Shown here in pieces: positions 1 to 9,756 of a stretch of DNA of 64,000 nt (position 1 is the stretch's first letter; every line of letters starts with the position of its first letter). A program made the translations under genes and the position numbers. The notes under the pieces are model-generated. The model ran no database searches, was not told the DNA's origin, and worked only from the letters and a program-made list of their open reading frames with translations. Source of the DNA: Nitrosomonadales bacterium. Lineage in GTDB: Bacteria; Pseudomonadota; Gammaproteobacteria; Burkholderiales; SG8-39. The stretch spans positions 1 through 64,000 of the forward strand of contig SBAS01000019.1 of the NCBI GenBank assembly GCA_005240145.1, given 5' to 3'.

Positions 1-77
1 AGTATTTCGGCCGCGTCAGCGCCGCCGGCCATGGCCGCTGGGACAACACCGCGATCATGTCCCTGCTGAAGAACTAG
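1..77 (+). CDS. C-terminal end of an NAD(P)-dependent oxidoreductase, 3-hydroxyisobutyrate dehydrogenase-like (partial, truncated by window)
   Basis: Frame 3..77 reads YFGRVSAAGHGRWDNTAIMSLLKN*; the HGRWD...LL ending resembles beta-hydroxyacid dehydrogenases. Confidence 0.5.
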   Translation, partial: YFGRVSAAGHGRWDNTAIMSLLKN

Positions 78-1279
78 CGCAGGCGCTGCAACTTCCAGGA
101 CGCCAGCGGGCCGAGTAATCCGCCCAGACCCAGCGTCATCCACGCCATTCCCCAGGCGTGGGGTTGCCCCGCGAAAAGATCGAGCGTCCAACCGAATACC
201 ACCGGGCTGACGACGCCGACGCCGAAGCCGATCACCGAGCGCACCGCGTAGGCAACGCCGAGGTAGTGCGGCGGCACCGATTCGGCGAGCACCGTGGAAT
301 GGGTGGAGGAATCCGCGATGCCGGCGAAGTTGTAGAGGCAGGCCAGCGCCACCAGCAGGACGATCGGCAGCGCCATCAGCCAGCCGATGGTGAACGAGAG
401 GAAAAGGCTCACCGAGGACCACAACAGGATGGTCTGCGTGCGCCCCCAGCGATCGGCCATCGTGCCGCCCACGATGCTGCCGGCGATATTTGCAGCATAA
501 GTAAGCGCCGTAAGCAGAAGCGCATATTCAATCGAACTTCCACTCAGCAGAAGCGCGGCGGTCATGAATGCCGGCAGCCAGGCCCACATGCCGAGCAGTT
601 CCCAGTTGTGGAAGCTGTAACCCCAGATGGACAGCATGCCGCGCCGGTTGCGCCAGACTGCGGGCAGCGCCGCGAGCGCCGACTCGCCTGCCGGACGCGG
701 ATGAATACTGTTCGGCGTTTGTCGCAAAGTCACGACCGACAGCACCCAGGCGATGATCGGTAGCGCGGCCACCACGCCCAGCGCACCGCGCCAGCCGGTG
801 AACGTGAGGGCGAGGCCCGCGACCGCGAGGCAAACCGCGTAGCCGGCGCTCGAACCGGCGATGAGAAAGCCCATCGCGCGGCCGCGGCGCGCCTGCGTGA
901 CGTGCTCGTTGATGAGCGCCAGCACCGGGGTATAGGTGCCGCCGCCGCACAGACCCGTAAGCAGGTGCAGCCAGTACGCCGACCAGAAGCCGTCGGCGAA
1001 GAATACGAACAGCAGGGGACTCGCGCAGGCCGCGATGCCGGTGAGCACATAGGTGCGCTTGGCGCCGAAATGGTCGGCGAGGAAGCCGACGATGAAAAGC
1101 GAGGTCAGGTAACCAAGGTGAAAGGCCGACTGGATGAGCCCGGCTTCCTTGCCCGACAGAGCCCATGCGGCCTGGGTCAGCGGCAGCACCGCCGAATACG
1201 CGACGAACCAGGTGGCGCCCAGCACTCGGCTCAGGCACAGCGCCGCCAGCCATGCGGTCGAGCCTGGAAGAAACCTCAC
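74..1279 (-). CDS. MFS transporter
   Basis: ~12 hydrophobic segments, GFLADHFGAKRTYV and GGTMADRWGRTQTIL MFS loop motifs; GTG start at 1279 overlaps the upstream stop (GTGA). Confidence 0.9.
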   Translation of the reverse strand: MRFLPGSTAWLAALCLSRVLGATWFVAYSAVLPLTQAAWALSGKEAGLIQSAFHLGYLTSLFIVGFLADHFGAKRTYVLTGIAACASPLLFVFFADGFWSAYWLHLLTGLCGGGTYTPVLALINEHVTQARRGRAMGFLIAGSSAGYAVCLAVAGLALTFTGWRGALGVVAALPIIAWVLSVVTLRQTPNSIHPRPAGESALAALPAVWRNRRGMLSIWGYSFHNWELLGMWAWLPAFMTAALLLSGSSIEYALLLTALTYAANIAGSIVGGTMADRWGRTQTILLWSSVSLFLSFTIGWLMALPIVLLVALACLYNFAGIADSSTHSTVLAESVPPHYLGVAYAVRSVIGFGVGVVSPVVFGWTLDLFAGQPHAWGMAWMTLGLGGLLGPLASWKLQRLR

Positions 1280-2379
1280 GCCGCCGCGCCGGGGCGGGCC
1301 GCAATACGCACCGGGATGCGCCTGGAACCGAAGGGTTTGCCGAACTTCTGGTATCGCCCCGCGAGCCGTGTGCCGCAATGGCTGCAGGCGCCCTCGGCGC
1401 TCAGGCGGTAGCTGCGGATCTCGTACCAGTCGCGCACGATCTGCACGTGTTCGCACTCGGGACAGCTGGTCGAGCCGCCTTCCTCGTCGTGCACGTTGCC
1501 GGTATAGACATAGTGCAGGCCGGCGAGGCGGGCGATTTCCCGCGCGCGCGTAAGCGTCGCGGGCGGCGTCGCGGCGATGTCGGTCATTTTCCAGTCCGGA
1601 TGGAAGGCGGTGAAGTGCAGCGGCACGTCCGGGCCCAGGTGCTGCACGATCCATTTGCATTCGGCGCGCAGCTCCGCGTCTGAATCGTTCCTGCCGGGAA
1701 TGAGGAGCGTGGTGATCTCGACCCAGACCCCTGTTTCCTTCACCAGGTACTCGAGCGTATCGAGCACCGGCTGCAGCCGGCCGCCGCAGATCTTGTAATA
1801 AAACTCGTCGGTGAAGCCCTTCAGGTCGACGTTGGCGGCGTCCATCCTGGCGTAGAACTCGCGCCGCGGCTCTGCGTGCATGTAGCCCGCGGTGACCGCC
1901 ACCGCCTGCACGCCGCGGTCGTGGCAGGCATCGGCGATGTCCATCGCGTATTCGGCGAAGATCACCGGGTCGTTGTAGGTGAAGGCGACCGATTTGCAGC
2001 CCAGCTTGACCGCGGCGGCGGCGATCGTCTGCGGGGTCGCCGCGTCCATGAGGCGGTCCATTTCCTTCGACTTGGAAATGTCCCAGTTCTGGCAGAACTT
2101 GCAGGCGAGGTTGCAGCCCGCGGTGCCGAAGGAAAGGATGCTGGTGCCGGGGTAGAACTGGTTGAGCGGCTTTTTCTCCACCGGGTCGATGCAGAAACCC
2201 GAGGAGCGGCCATAGGTGCTGAGCAGCATGCGGCCGCCTTCCATCTTGCGCACGAAGCACATGCCGCGCTGGCCTTCATGCAGCTTGCAGTCGCGCGGGC
2301 AGAGGTCGCACTGGATGCGGCCGTCGGGCAGCGGGTGCCACCAGCGTCCCGGAAAACCGCTCTCCGGGACCGCGCTCAA
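1276..2379 (-). CDS. amrS: AmmeMemoRadiSam system radical SAM enzyme
   Basis: CNLACKFC (CX3CX2C) radical SAM motif, Cys-rich N-terminus CDLCPRDCKLHEGQRGMC, C-terminal CPEC...CSHC knuckle; adjacent to a MEMO1/AMMECR1 gene. Confidence 0.92.
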   Translation of the reverse strand: MSAVPESGFPGRWWHPLPDGRIQCDLCPRDCKLHEGQRGMCFVRKMEGGRMLLSTYGRSSGFCIDPVEKKPLNQFYPGTSILSFGTAGCNLACKFCQNWDISKSKEMDRLMDAATPQTIAAAAVKLGCKSVAFTYNDPVIFAEYAMDIADACHDRGVQAVAVTAGYMHAEPRREFYARMDAANVDLKGFTDEFYYKICGGRLQPVLDTLEYLVKETGVWVEITTLLIPGRNDSDAELRAECKWIVQHLGPDVPLHFTAFHPDWKMTDIAATPPATLTRAREIARLAGLHYVYTGNVHDEEGGSTSCPECEHVQIVRDWYEIRSYRLSAEGACSHCGTRLAGRYQKFGKPFGSRRIPVRIAARPGAAA

Positions 2380-3740
2380 GTGAATTTCCTCACCCGGTAG
2401 CGCCAGACCTTGCAGCGCGCCAGGCGCGTCTCGGGCGGCAATCCCGCCTTCTTCTTCAGTTCATCCAGGAACTGGCGCTTGTCGGAGAGCACCTCCCACA
2501 CCTGCGGCAGGTAGGTGGCGCGCTTGCCTTCGGCTTCGAGGATCAGGCCGTCCTCACCGACGCCGATCTGCGCCAGCAGCTCGCCCTCGTCGGCGAACAG
2601 GATCGGCTTCGGCGCGGAGAGCAGCGACACCTCGAGGCGGCACAGCGGCCATTCGTCGCGCTTCAGCTTCGGAAAACGCGGATCCTGGAAGGCCGCCGCG
2701 CGCGCGTTCGTGGCCACGTCCTCGCCGAGCGGCCGGGTCGCCGCCAGGCTGCCGATGCAGCCGCGCAGTTCGCCGTTCTTGGTCAGGGTGACGAAGCTCG
2801 CCCCTGGTTGCAGCAGCCAGGGCTGGTGGTTGCGCCTCGCCGGCACCGAGGAGAGGGCGAGCGCGTTCGCGATCGAGCCCTTGGCGATGCCGATCAATGT
2901 ACGGCCGGCATCTTCTGCCGCGATGCTGTCGCCCTCGTAGAGCGCGAACGAGGCGTAACCGACGACGCGATCCTTGCCGCCCGCGGTATCGCCCGAATTG
3001 CAGGCGGCAAGCAGCCGGATCGAGAGCTTCCTGCGCTGCGCCACCTGCAGCAGGCCGTTCAGCGCCGTCGCGCCGCAGGCCTCCTCGTAGTTGATATTGC
3101 CCGCGAAGGCCGCGATGCGCTCGAGCGTCGCGCCGTCCCTGCGCCTTGCCTCGGCGTAGCTGTGATAGTGCGACAGGTCCGTGCTGATGACGATCAGCGT
3201 CTCGGGTCCGCCCCAGAGCCGCTCGAGAACCTCCACCACTTCCTCGGTGAGCGCCGCGCCGGCGGTGAGCGGGATGAGCGAGAACTCGCCCAGCATTTTC
3301 TGCAGGAACGGCAGCTGCACTTCGAGCGAATGCTCCTGGGCATGCGCCGCTGCGCTGCGCACCACCTGTTTCAGGTCCGCCAGCAACGCGATGCCGGCCT
3401 TGTCCAGCGGCATACGGCCAAGCGGCGTCTCGAACGCGTCGCACTCTGGCAAGGCGAGGCCCCTGCCCGCGACGTAATGCGCCGGCCCGAAAAGCACCAC
3501 GCGCTTGACGGTGCCCCGCGCGGCGGCAAGCTCGTCGTAGCCATGCGCCGCGACCGCGCCCGAATACAGGTAGCCGGCGTGCGGGACGATCAGCACCTTG
3601 GGAAAGCCGAACCTCGGCTCCAGGCTGCCGACGCCGTCGAGCAGCTCCCCGATCTCAGCCGTGAGTTGCGCGGCGCTGCGCGGGTAGAACGCGCCGGCCA
3701 CGGCGGCGGGACGGATGTTCGCAGCCGGATTCACAGCCAC
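2376..3740 (-). CDS. AmmeMemoRadiSam proteins B+A fusion (MEMO1-like domain plus AMMECR1 domain)
   Basis: N-terminal MEMO motifs PHAGYLYSG and STDLSHYHSY; C-terminal AMMECR1 motif GELRGCIGSLAATRPLGEDV...NARAAAFQDPRFP. Confidence 0.92.
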   Translation of the reverse strand: MAVNPAANIRPAAVAGAFYPRSAAQLTAEIGELLDGVGSLEPRFGFPKVLIVPHAGYLYSGAVAAHGYDELAAARGTVKRVVLFGPAHYVAGRGLALPECDAFETPLGRMPLDKAGIALLADLKQVVRSAAAHAQEHSLEVQLPFLQKMLGEFSLIPLTAGAALTEEVVEVLERLWGGPETLIVISTDLSHYHSYAEARRRDGATLERIAAFAGNINYEEACGATALNGLLQVAQRRKLSIRLLAACNSGDTAGGKDRVVGYASFALYEGDSIAAEDAGRTLIGIAKGSIANALALSSVPARRNHQPWLLQPGASFVTLTKNGELRGCIGSLAATRPLGEDVATNARAAAFQDPRFPKLKRDEWPLCRLEVSLLSAPKPILFADEGELLAQIGVGEDGLILEAEGKRATYLPQVWEVLSDKRQFLDELKKKAGLPPETRLARCKVWRYRVRKFT

Positions 3741-4201
3741 TTCAGCACTCCTTGCAAGGCGTGCATCACGGATTGGCGGCGCACGCTGGTACGACCGCCC
3801 CTGAAGAGCTTCGTGTCACTGCGGATCCTGCGCCCCTGCGCCCAGCCAAAGCACACCATGCCGACCGGCTTGCCCGGCGAACCGCCGCCGGGGCCGGCGA
3901 CCCCTGTGACGGCAAGCGCGATGCTGCCGCGGCCGTTTTTGAGGGCGCCGCGCGCCATCTCGCGCGCGGCCTGCTCGCTGACCGCGCCGTGGCGCGCCAG
4001 CGTCGCCTTGCGCACGCCCAGCTCCTCGCGCTTGGCCGCATTCGAGTAGGTGACATAGCCGCGCTCGAACCAGTCCGAGGAGCCCGGCACCGAGGTCACT
4101 GCCTGCGCCACCCAGCCGCCGGTGCAGGACTCCGCCGTGACGAGCATCGAGCCGGACGCCTTGAGCTTTTTTCCCACCCGCCTTGAAATTCTTCCAATCA
4201 A
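3731..4201 (-). CDS. CinA C-terminal domain family protein (nicotinamide-nucleotide amidohydrolase-like)
   Basis: TAESCTGGWVAQAVTSVPGSSDWFERGYVTYSNAAK...ALAVTGVAGPGGGSPGKPVGMVCFG; TTG start overlapping the pgpA stop is likely. Confidence 0.9.
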   Translation of the reverse strand: MIGRISRRVGKKLKASGSMLVTAESCTGGWVAQAVTSVPGSSDWFERGYVTYSNAAKREELGVRKATLARHGAVSEQAAREMARGALKNGRGSIALAVTGVAGPGGGSPGKPVGMVCFGWAQGRRIRSDTKLFRGGRTSVRRQSVMHALQGVLKWL

Positions 4202-4686
4202 AAGAAAAGCCTCTTGCAAAGCGCCAATACCAGGAGCGTATACCCGGCGGCGAGCAGATCGTCGAACATCACGCCGAAGCCGCCCTTGAAGCGCATCTCC
4301 AGCTGCCGGATCGGCGGCGGCTTGACGACGTCGAAGGCGCGAAAGAGGAGAAACGCCGCCCCCTGCCACCAGGGCTCCTGCGGCACGACGGCGAGGATGA
4401 GGAGGAAGGCGACCACTTCATCCCAGCACATCGCGCCGTGGTCGGAGACGCCGAGGTGGCGCCCGGTCAGGTCGCAGGCCCAGATCCCGATAACGAACAG
4501 CAGGGCGAGAAATCCCAGCAGCACCAGCGGTTCATAGCCGCCGCCGATCGCCCACCACAGCGGAAACGCGACCAGGGTGCCGGCGGTGCCGGGCGCCCAG
4601 GGGAATAGCCCGGCGCCAAAGCCCAGCGCGATGAAATGCGCCGGGTGGCTGAACGTGAACTGCGCCGTGGGCCGCGCGAGGATCAC
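4198..4686 (-). CDS. pgpA: phosphatidylglycerophosphatase A
   Basis: GFGAGLFPWAPGTAGTLVAFPLWW and DDLLAAGYTLLVL motifs; GTG start overlapping the thiL stop. Confidence 0.9.
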   Translation of the reverse strand: MILARPTAQFTFSHPAHFIALGFGAGLFPWAPGTAGTLVAFPLWWAIGGGYEPLVLLGFLALLFVIGIWACDLTGRHLGVSDHGAMCWDEVVAFLLILAVVPQEPWWQGAAFLLFRAFDVVKPPPIRQLEMRFKGGFGVMFDDLLAAGYTLLVLALCKRLFF

Positions 4687-5669
4687 GGCGCGAAATGGTC
4701 GAAGCCGCGGCCGATGTGCAGCGCCTTGCCCTGTGCGTCGAGCACCTGCAGTTTTGCTTGCGCGCTCTGAATGGCGCCGACGCGGGACAGCGGCAAGTTC
4801 AGCTCGGCGGCGAGCGCCGCGAGTTCGCCGCGGTTCGCCTGCGGCGAAGTGAACACGAGCTCGTAGTCGTCGCCGCCGCACAGCACCAGCCGGGCCTGCA
4901 GATCGGCATCTGCGATTTTCCCTACCTCGGCAGGCCTGGGGAGCAACGCGTATTCGACCGTGGCCCCGACGCCGGAACGCTCGAGGATGTGGCCCAGGTC
5001 CTGGGCGAATCCATCCGAGACGTCGATCGCGGCACTTGCCAGCCCTCTCAGGCGCTCGCCCAGCTCAATGCGCGGTTCGGGTTCATCCAGCCGCTTCGCA
5101 TTCGCGGCGTTGCCGGGTTGCTCGAGCGCCAGCGCGGCGCCGCCGAGCGCACCTGAGACCCAGATGTCGTCGCCGGGCCGCGCTCCGGCACGAAAGAGGG
5201 CGAGGCCGCTGGGCACCTCACCCAGGATGGTGATGCAGATCACGATGGGGCCAGGCACGGGGCCTGGCGCGGCCGCTCGCGTGGTGTCCCCGCCGATGAG
5301 TTCGACGCCGAAGCGGTCCGCGAGGGCGAAAAATCCGCCGGCGAAGCCTTTCAGCCAGATTTCGTCTGCCGCGGGCAGCCCCAGCGCGAGCGTCGCCCAG
5401 CGCGGCGCGGCGCCCATCGCCGCCATGTCGGAGAGGTTCACCGCGAGCGCCTTGTGCCCGAGCTTGCGCGCATCCGCGCCGGCGCGAAAGTGCCTGCCTT
5501 CCAGCAGCAGGTCGGTGGATACGGCAAGTTCCATCCCGGCGCTGGGCCGCAGCAGCGCGGCGTCGTCGCCGATGCCAAGCGCGACGCGGCGCGCGCGCCG
5601 GTCGCCGGGCCGCACTTCGCGCGGCGCGCGCTCGAAGTACTTCCGGATCAGTTCAAACTCGGAGAGCAA
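4683..5669 (-). CDS. thiL: thiamine-monophosphate kinase
   Basis: LGIGDDAALL, AVSTDLLLEGRHF, NLSDMAAMGAAP, AIDVSDGFAQDLGHI, GGDDYELVFT; TTG start likely. Confidence 0.93.
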   Translation of the reverse strand: MLSEFELIRKYFERAPREVRPGDRRARRVALGIGDDAALLRPSAGMELAVSTDLLLEGRHFRAGADARKLGHKALAVNLSDMAAMGAAPRWATLALGLPAADEIWLKGFAGGFFALADRFGVELIGGDTTRAAAPGPVPGPIVICITILGEVPSGLALFRAGARPGDDIWVSGALGGAALALEQPGNAANAKRLDEPEPRIELGERLRGLASAAIDVSDGFAQDLGHILERSGVGATVEYALLPRPAEVGKIADADLQARLVLCGGDDYELVFTSPQANRGELAALAAELNLPLSRVGAIQSAQAKLQVLDAQGKALHIGRGFDHFAP

Positions 5670-5670
5670 A

Positions 5671-6129
5671 TCAGACCGCCTGCCGGACCCGCGCGAATTC
5701 CTCGGCGCGCAGTTCGAGCGCCAGCTTTTCCAGCACGCCGTTGACGAATTTGTGCCCGTCGGTGCCGCCGTAGCTCCGGCCAAGGTCGATCGCCTCGTTC
5801 AGCACCACGCGAAACGGCGTTTCCGGCCGCGCCGAGAGTTCATATGCCGCGATGAGCAGGATCACGCGCTCGATCGGAGAGAGCGAGGCGAGGCTGCGGT
5901 CGAGGTGCGGCTCGATCAACTTTTCCAGCGCGGAACTTTTCTCGACCACCTCCGCGATCAGCTGTTCGGCGCACTTCTGGTCGCAGCGCACCCAGCCCTC
6001 GAGCGTCTTCGCCTGCGCGAGCACGTCGCCGCCGGCGAGCTTCCAGGCGTAGAGCGCCTGCAGCGCGATTTCGCGCGCGCGGCGCCGCGCCGTGGTGCGC
6101 GCACCCGGCCGCGCGTCCTTCAGCGCCAC
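5671..6129 (-). CDS. nusB: transcription antitermination factor NusB
   Basis: [18 protein letters not shown]...[13 protein letters not shown]...[30 protein letters not shown]. Confidence 0.94.
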   Translation of the reverse strand: MALKDARPGARTTARRRAREIALQALYAWKLAGGDVLAQAKTLEGWVRCDQKCAEQLIAEVVEKSSALEKLIEPHLDRSLASLSPIERVILLIAAYELSARPETPFRVVLNEAIDLGRSYGGTDGHKFVNGVLEKLALELRAEEFARVRQAV

Positions 6130-6545
6130 TTCGCCGCCAGGTCCAGCCGCAAGCGCGCCATTTCCAGCGCCACGCGCACCGCCTCGGCGCCCTTCTCCTT
6201 GCGCGCGAGCGCCTGCGCCTCGTCGTCCGTGGTCAGCACGCCGTTGGCCACGGGCAGTCCGGATTCGAGCGCGACCTCCGTGATGCCGCGCGCCGACTCG
6301 TTCGAAACCACCTCGAAATGGTAGGTGTCGCCGCGGATCACCGCGCCGAGCGCGACCAGGGCGTCGAAGCGCCCCGACTGCGCCAGCCACTGCAGGGCGA
6401 GCGGAATTTCGAGCGCGCCCGCCACGGCGACGAATTCGGCCTGGGCGCCCGCCCGCGCGAGCTCGGCGCGCGCCGATTCGAGCAGCGCGTTGCAGATTTC
6501 TTCATTGAAGCGGGAATGAACGACGCCGATTCGCGGCGGATTCAT
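6120..6545 (-). CDS. ribH: 6,7-dimethyl-8-ribityllumazine synthase
   Basis: [13 protein letters not shown]...[10 protein letters not shown]...[16 protein letters not shown]...[16 protein letters not shown]. Confidence 0.95.
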   Translation of the reverse strand: MNPPRIGVVHSRFNEEICNALLESARAELARAGAQAEFVAVAGALEIPLALQWLAQSGRFDALVALGAVIRGDTYHFEVVSNESARGITEVALESGLPVANGVLTTDDEAQALARKEKGAEAVRVALEMARLRLDLAAKWR

Positions 6546-7666
6546 TTCCGTTCTCGTTCGACGTATCCCGTGACCTCGAGGCCGAAACCGGCCATGCTCG
6601 GCATCTTGCGCGGCGTGGCGAGCAGGCGCATCCTGCCCACGCCGAGGTCGCGCAGGATCTGCGCGCCGATGCCGTAGTTGCGCAAGTCCATGCTGCGGCC
6701 CGCGCGCGCGGGCCGCTGGCCGGACAACTGCGCGGCAAGCTGCGTCTGCAGCGCTTCGCCCGACTGGCTGCAGTTCATGAGCACCATCACGCCGCTGCCG
6801 GCGGCGTGGATCGCCTCGAGCGCATCGCCCACGCCCCAGGAATGCGTGCCCGAACCCGCATCGAGCAGGTCGAGCACCGACAGCGGCTCGTGCACGCGCA
6901 CCAGCGTCTCGTCCCGTGCCGCTATTTTCCCCAGCACCAGCGCGAGGTGGATCGAGCCGAGCGCGGAATCCCGGTACGAGACGAGACGGAACGATCCCCA
7001 CGGCGTGTCGATGTCGCGCTCCGCAGCGCGCTCGACCACGGACTCGTTGCGGCTGCGGTGTTCGATCAGGTCGGCGATGGTGCCGATCTTGAGCTTGTGC
7101 GCGGCGGCGAATTCCATCAGGTCGGGCAGGCGCGCCATGCTGCCGTCGGCGCGCATGATCTCGCACAGCACCGCGGCGGGCGTGAGACCCGCCAGGCGCG
7201 CGAGGTCGCAGCAGGCTTCGGTGTGCCCGGCGCGCACCAGCACGCCGCCGTCCTGCGCGATGAGCGGAAAAACGTGCCCGGGCTGGACGATGTCGCGAGC
7301 GACGGCGCCCGGCGAGGCCGCAACGCGGATCGTGAGCGCGCGGTCGTGAGCCGAGATGCCGGTGGCGATGCCCTCTGCGGCTTCGATGGAGTTGGTGAAA
7401 TTGGTGCCGTGGCGCGAGCGGTTATCGCTCACCATCGGCTTCAGGCCCAGGCGCTCGGCGTGCGCGCGCGCGAGCGGCATGCAAATCAGGCCGCGGCCGT
7501 GGGTGGCGAGGAAATTGACCTTCTCCGCCGTGACGAAATCAGCGGCGAAAACGAGGTCGCCCTCGTTCTCGCGGTCCTCGTCGTCGACCAGCACGACGAT
7601 ATTGCCGGCGCGCAGCTCGGCAATGATCTCGGCGGTCGGGCTGATGGCGGTTGTTTCGCGGCGCAT
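6542..7666 (-). CDS. ribBA: bifunctional 3,4-dihydroxy-2-butanone-4-phosphate synthase / GTP cyclohydrolase II-like protein
   Basis: [50 protein letters not shown]-terminal RibA-like half. Confidence 0.92.
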   Translation of the reverse strand: MRRETTAISPTAEIIAELRAGNIVVLVDDEDRENEGDLVFAADFVTAEKVNFLATHGRGLICMPLARAHAERLGLKPMVSDNRSRHGTNFTNSIEAAEGIATGISAHDRALTIRVAASPGAVARDIVQPGHVFPLIAQDGGVLVRAGHTEACCDLARLAGLTPAAVLCEIMRADGSMARLPDLMEFAAAHKLKIGTIADLIEHRSRNESVVERAAERDIDTPWGSFRLVSYRDSALGSIHLALVLGKIAARDETLVRVHEPLSVLDLLDAGSGTHSWGVGDALEAIHAAGSGVMVLMNCSQSGEALQTQLAAQLSGQRPARAGRSMDLRNYGIGAQILRDLGVGRMRLLATPRKMPSMAGFGLEVTGYVERERK

Positions 7667-7712
7667 GGTCTAGACCTCACACCCGGCGATTATATGCCCG
7701 CAGCGGAACAAT

Positions 7713-8114
7713 TTACTCCTTCGCCGAAACCTCGGCTGCTTCGGCGGTGTCGCCGAATTTCTCCCCGATTTTCTCCCTTATGCGCGCGCTCTTGCCCGAG
7801 CGCTGGCGCAGGTAGTACAGCTTGGAGCGGCGCACTTCGCCTTTCCGCTTCACCTCGATGCCGGCGATCAGCGGCGAGTAGGTCTGGAAGGTGCGCTCGA
7901 CGCCCTCGCCTGAGGAAATCTTGCGCACGATGAAAGCCGAGCGCAGGCCGCGGTTGCGCTTGGCGATGACCACGCCTTCGAAGGACTGCTCGCGTTTCTT
8001 GTCGCCCTCGACCACGTTGACGCGCACGGCGACGGTGTCGCCCGGCGAGAACTCGGGGACGTTCTTCTTCATGCGCTGCATCTCTTCCTGCTCGAGCTTC
8101 TGGATCAGGTTCAT
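7713..8114 (-). CDS. rplS: 50S ribosomal protein L19
   Basis: [60 protein letters not shown]. Confidence 0.98.
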   Translation of the reverse strand: MNLIQKLEQEEMQRMKKNVPEFSPGDTVAVRVNVVEGDKKREQSFEGVVIAKRNRGLRSAFIVRKISSGEGVERTFQTYSPLIAGIEVKRKGEVRRSKLYYLRQRSGKSARIREKIGEKFGDTAEAAEVSAKE

Positions 8115-8881
8115 TTTCCGCTTTCTCCACGTTGCCGCTGGAAATCTTCCAGCAACTTGCGTTCGTCGTCGTTCAGCTTCCTCGCCGCGAGGAGGTCGGG
8201 CCTGCGCAGCCAGGTCCTGCCCAGCGCCTGCTGCAACCGCCAGCGCCGGATGTTCTCGTGGTGCCCGGATAGCAGCGTGCTCGGAACCTGCGCCGGCACC
8301 TTGCCGCCCGCTCCGTCCTGCGGCCACACCTCGGGCCGCGTGTACTGCGGGCAATCGAGCAGTCCATCGACAAAGGACTCTTCGAGCGCCGACTGCTCGC
8401 CGCCAAGCGCGCCGGGAATCTGGCGCACCACTGCGTCGATCACCGCCATCGCGGCCAGTTCGCCGCCCGAGAGCACGTAATCACCGATCGAGAGCTCTTC
8501 ATCCACCCGCCGCCCGATCAGGCGCTCGTCCACGCCCTCGTACCGCCCGCACAAAAAAGTCATTGCGGTCGTGCCCGCGAGTTCCATCACCATCGCGTGA
8601 TCGAGCTTCCTGCCCTGCGGCGAGAGGTAAATCACCTTGCCTCCGCCTGCCTGCCTTGCCGCATCGAGCGCCTTGTCCAGCGGCTCGGCCAGCATCACCA
8701 TTCCGGGACCGCCACCGTACGGCCGGTCATCGACCGTGCGGTAGTTGTCGCTGGTGAAATCGCGCGGGTTCCAAAGCCCCAGCGACCAGAGCCCCGCTTC
8801 CAGCGCCCGCCCGCTGATGCCGCTCGCCGTCACTGCGGCGAACATCTCCGGGAAAAGCGTCACTGCATGGAAACGGATCAC
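8111..8881 (-). CDS. trmD: tRNA (guanine-N1)-methyltransferase
   Basis: [44 protein letters not shown]; start is either GTG 8881 or ATG 8911. Confidence 0.95.
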   Translation of the reverse strand: MIRFHAVTLFPEMFAAVTASGISGRALEAGLWSLGLWNPRDFTSDNYRTVDDRPYGGGPGMVMLAEPLDKALDAARQAGGGKVIYLSPQGRKLDHAMVMELAGTTAMTFLCGRYEGVDERLIGRRVDEELSIGDYVLSGGELAAMAVIDAVVRQIPGALGGEQSALEESFVDGLLDCPQYTRPEVWPQDGAGGKVPAQVPSTLLSGHHENIRRWRLQQALGRTWLRRPDLLAARKLNDDERKLLEDFQRQRGESGK

Positions 8882-8892
8882 CAGTCCTGCCT

Positions 8893-9426
8893 TTACCAAT
8901 CTTCCTGCCACTCCACATCGATCCGCTTATTCTGCAAATCGATCTTCTTCACGTACACCGGGACGAAAGGCAGCAACCTGGTGCGCGCATCTTCCTTCGT
9001 CCCCGCCACTTCCATCACGTCATGCACGCCGTTGGAAGACATCTGCTTCACCACGCCGAGCACCATGCCTTGTTCGTTCACCACCTCCAGCCCGATCAAA
9101 TCGGACCAGTAGTAGCGCCCTTCTCCCGCCGCCGGCCGGGGAATCTCGACCGGCCTGCCCTTCAGCTTGCGCGCGTCCTCGGGATTCTCGATGCCCTCCA
9201 GCTTCGCCAGCAGCGTGCCCGAGTGCGGCCTGGATTCCTGCACCGCCCGCGCCACGCCGCCGATCCACCAGAGCGGCGCCGCGGCGAGCAGTTCGGGTTC
9301 GTCCACCACCACCCTGAGCCAGCCGCGCACGCCATAGGGTTCGGCGACGCGCCCGTACTCGATCAACGACTGAGGAAGGCTTCCGCCTTCCGCATCCCTG
9401 CTATGCGGCTTTTTTGCTCTTGCCAA
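8893..9426 (-). CDS. rimM: ribosome maturation factor RimM
   Basis: [16 protein letters not shown]...[22 protein letters not shown]...[13 protein letters not shown]; start uncertain (TTG near 9366 possible). Confidence 0.92.
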   Translation of the reverse strand: MARAKKPHSRDAEGGSLPQSLIEYGRVAEPYGVRGWLRVVVDEPELLAAAPLWWIGGVARAVQESRPHSGTLLAKLEGIENPEDARKLKGRPVEIPRPAAGEGRYYWSDLIGLEVVNEQGMVLGVVKQMSSNGVHDVMEVAGTKEDARTRLLPFVPVYVKKIDLQNKRIDVEWQEDW

Positions 9427-9658
9427 ACTGCTTGACCAGTCGCGTCACCGTGGACGAGGGCTGCGCGCCCTTGCCCTTCCAGTACTTCACGCGCTCGACG
9501 TCGACGCGCAGCGACTCGCGCCCCGCGGGCGCCTTCGGGTCGTAAAAACCCACGCTCTCGATAAAGCGGCCGGTAGCCGCACGGCGTGAATCGGCCACTA
9601 CCAGATGGTAGAAAGGCCGCTTCTTGGCGCCGCCTCGCGCCAGTCGAATAACCACCAT
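9401..9658 (-). CDS. rpsP: 30S ribosomal protein S16
   Basis: [41 protein letters not shown]. Confidence 0.98.
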   Translation of the reverse strand: MVVIRLARGGAKKRPFYHLVVADSRRAATGRFIESVGFYDPKAPAGRESLRVDVERVKYWKGKGAQPSSTVTRLVKQFGKSKKAA

Positions 9659-9756
9659 GTAAAGATCCTCTGAAACTCGCGAAAGGGAGCGGATTATACG
9701 CATGCATTTCGCTTTGCGGGGGCATTAAAGCAAAGGGAACAGTGTTACAGTATTTT

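Noticed and set aside
1280-2260. N-terminal ~325 aa extension of the MFS ORF
   Set aside because: Alternative-frame reading through amrS; real MFS homology begins at VRFLPGSTAW (1279)
4960-6324. 454-aa plus-strand ORF
   Set aside because: Antisense to thiL/nusB/ribH; Ser/Arg/Ala-biased shadow frame
7667-7712. FMN riboswitch ahead of ribBA
   Set aside because: Only 46 nt separate rplS and ribBA, too short for an RFN element, and no conserved RFN sequence was seen
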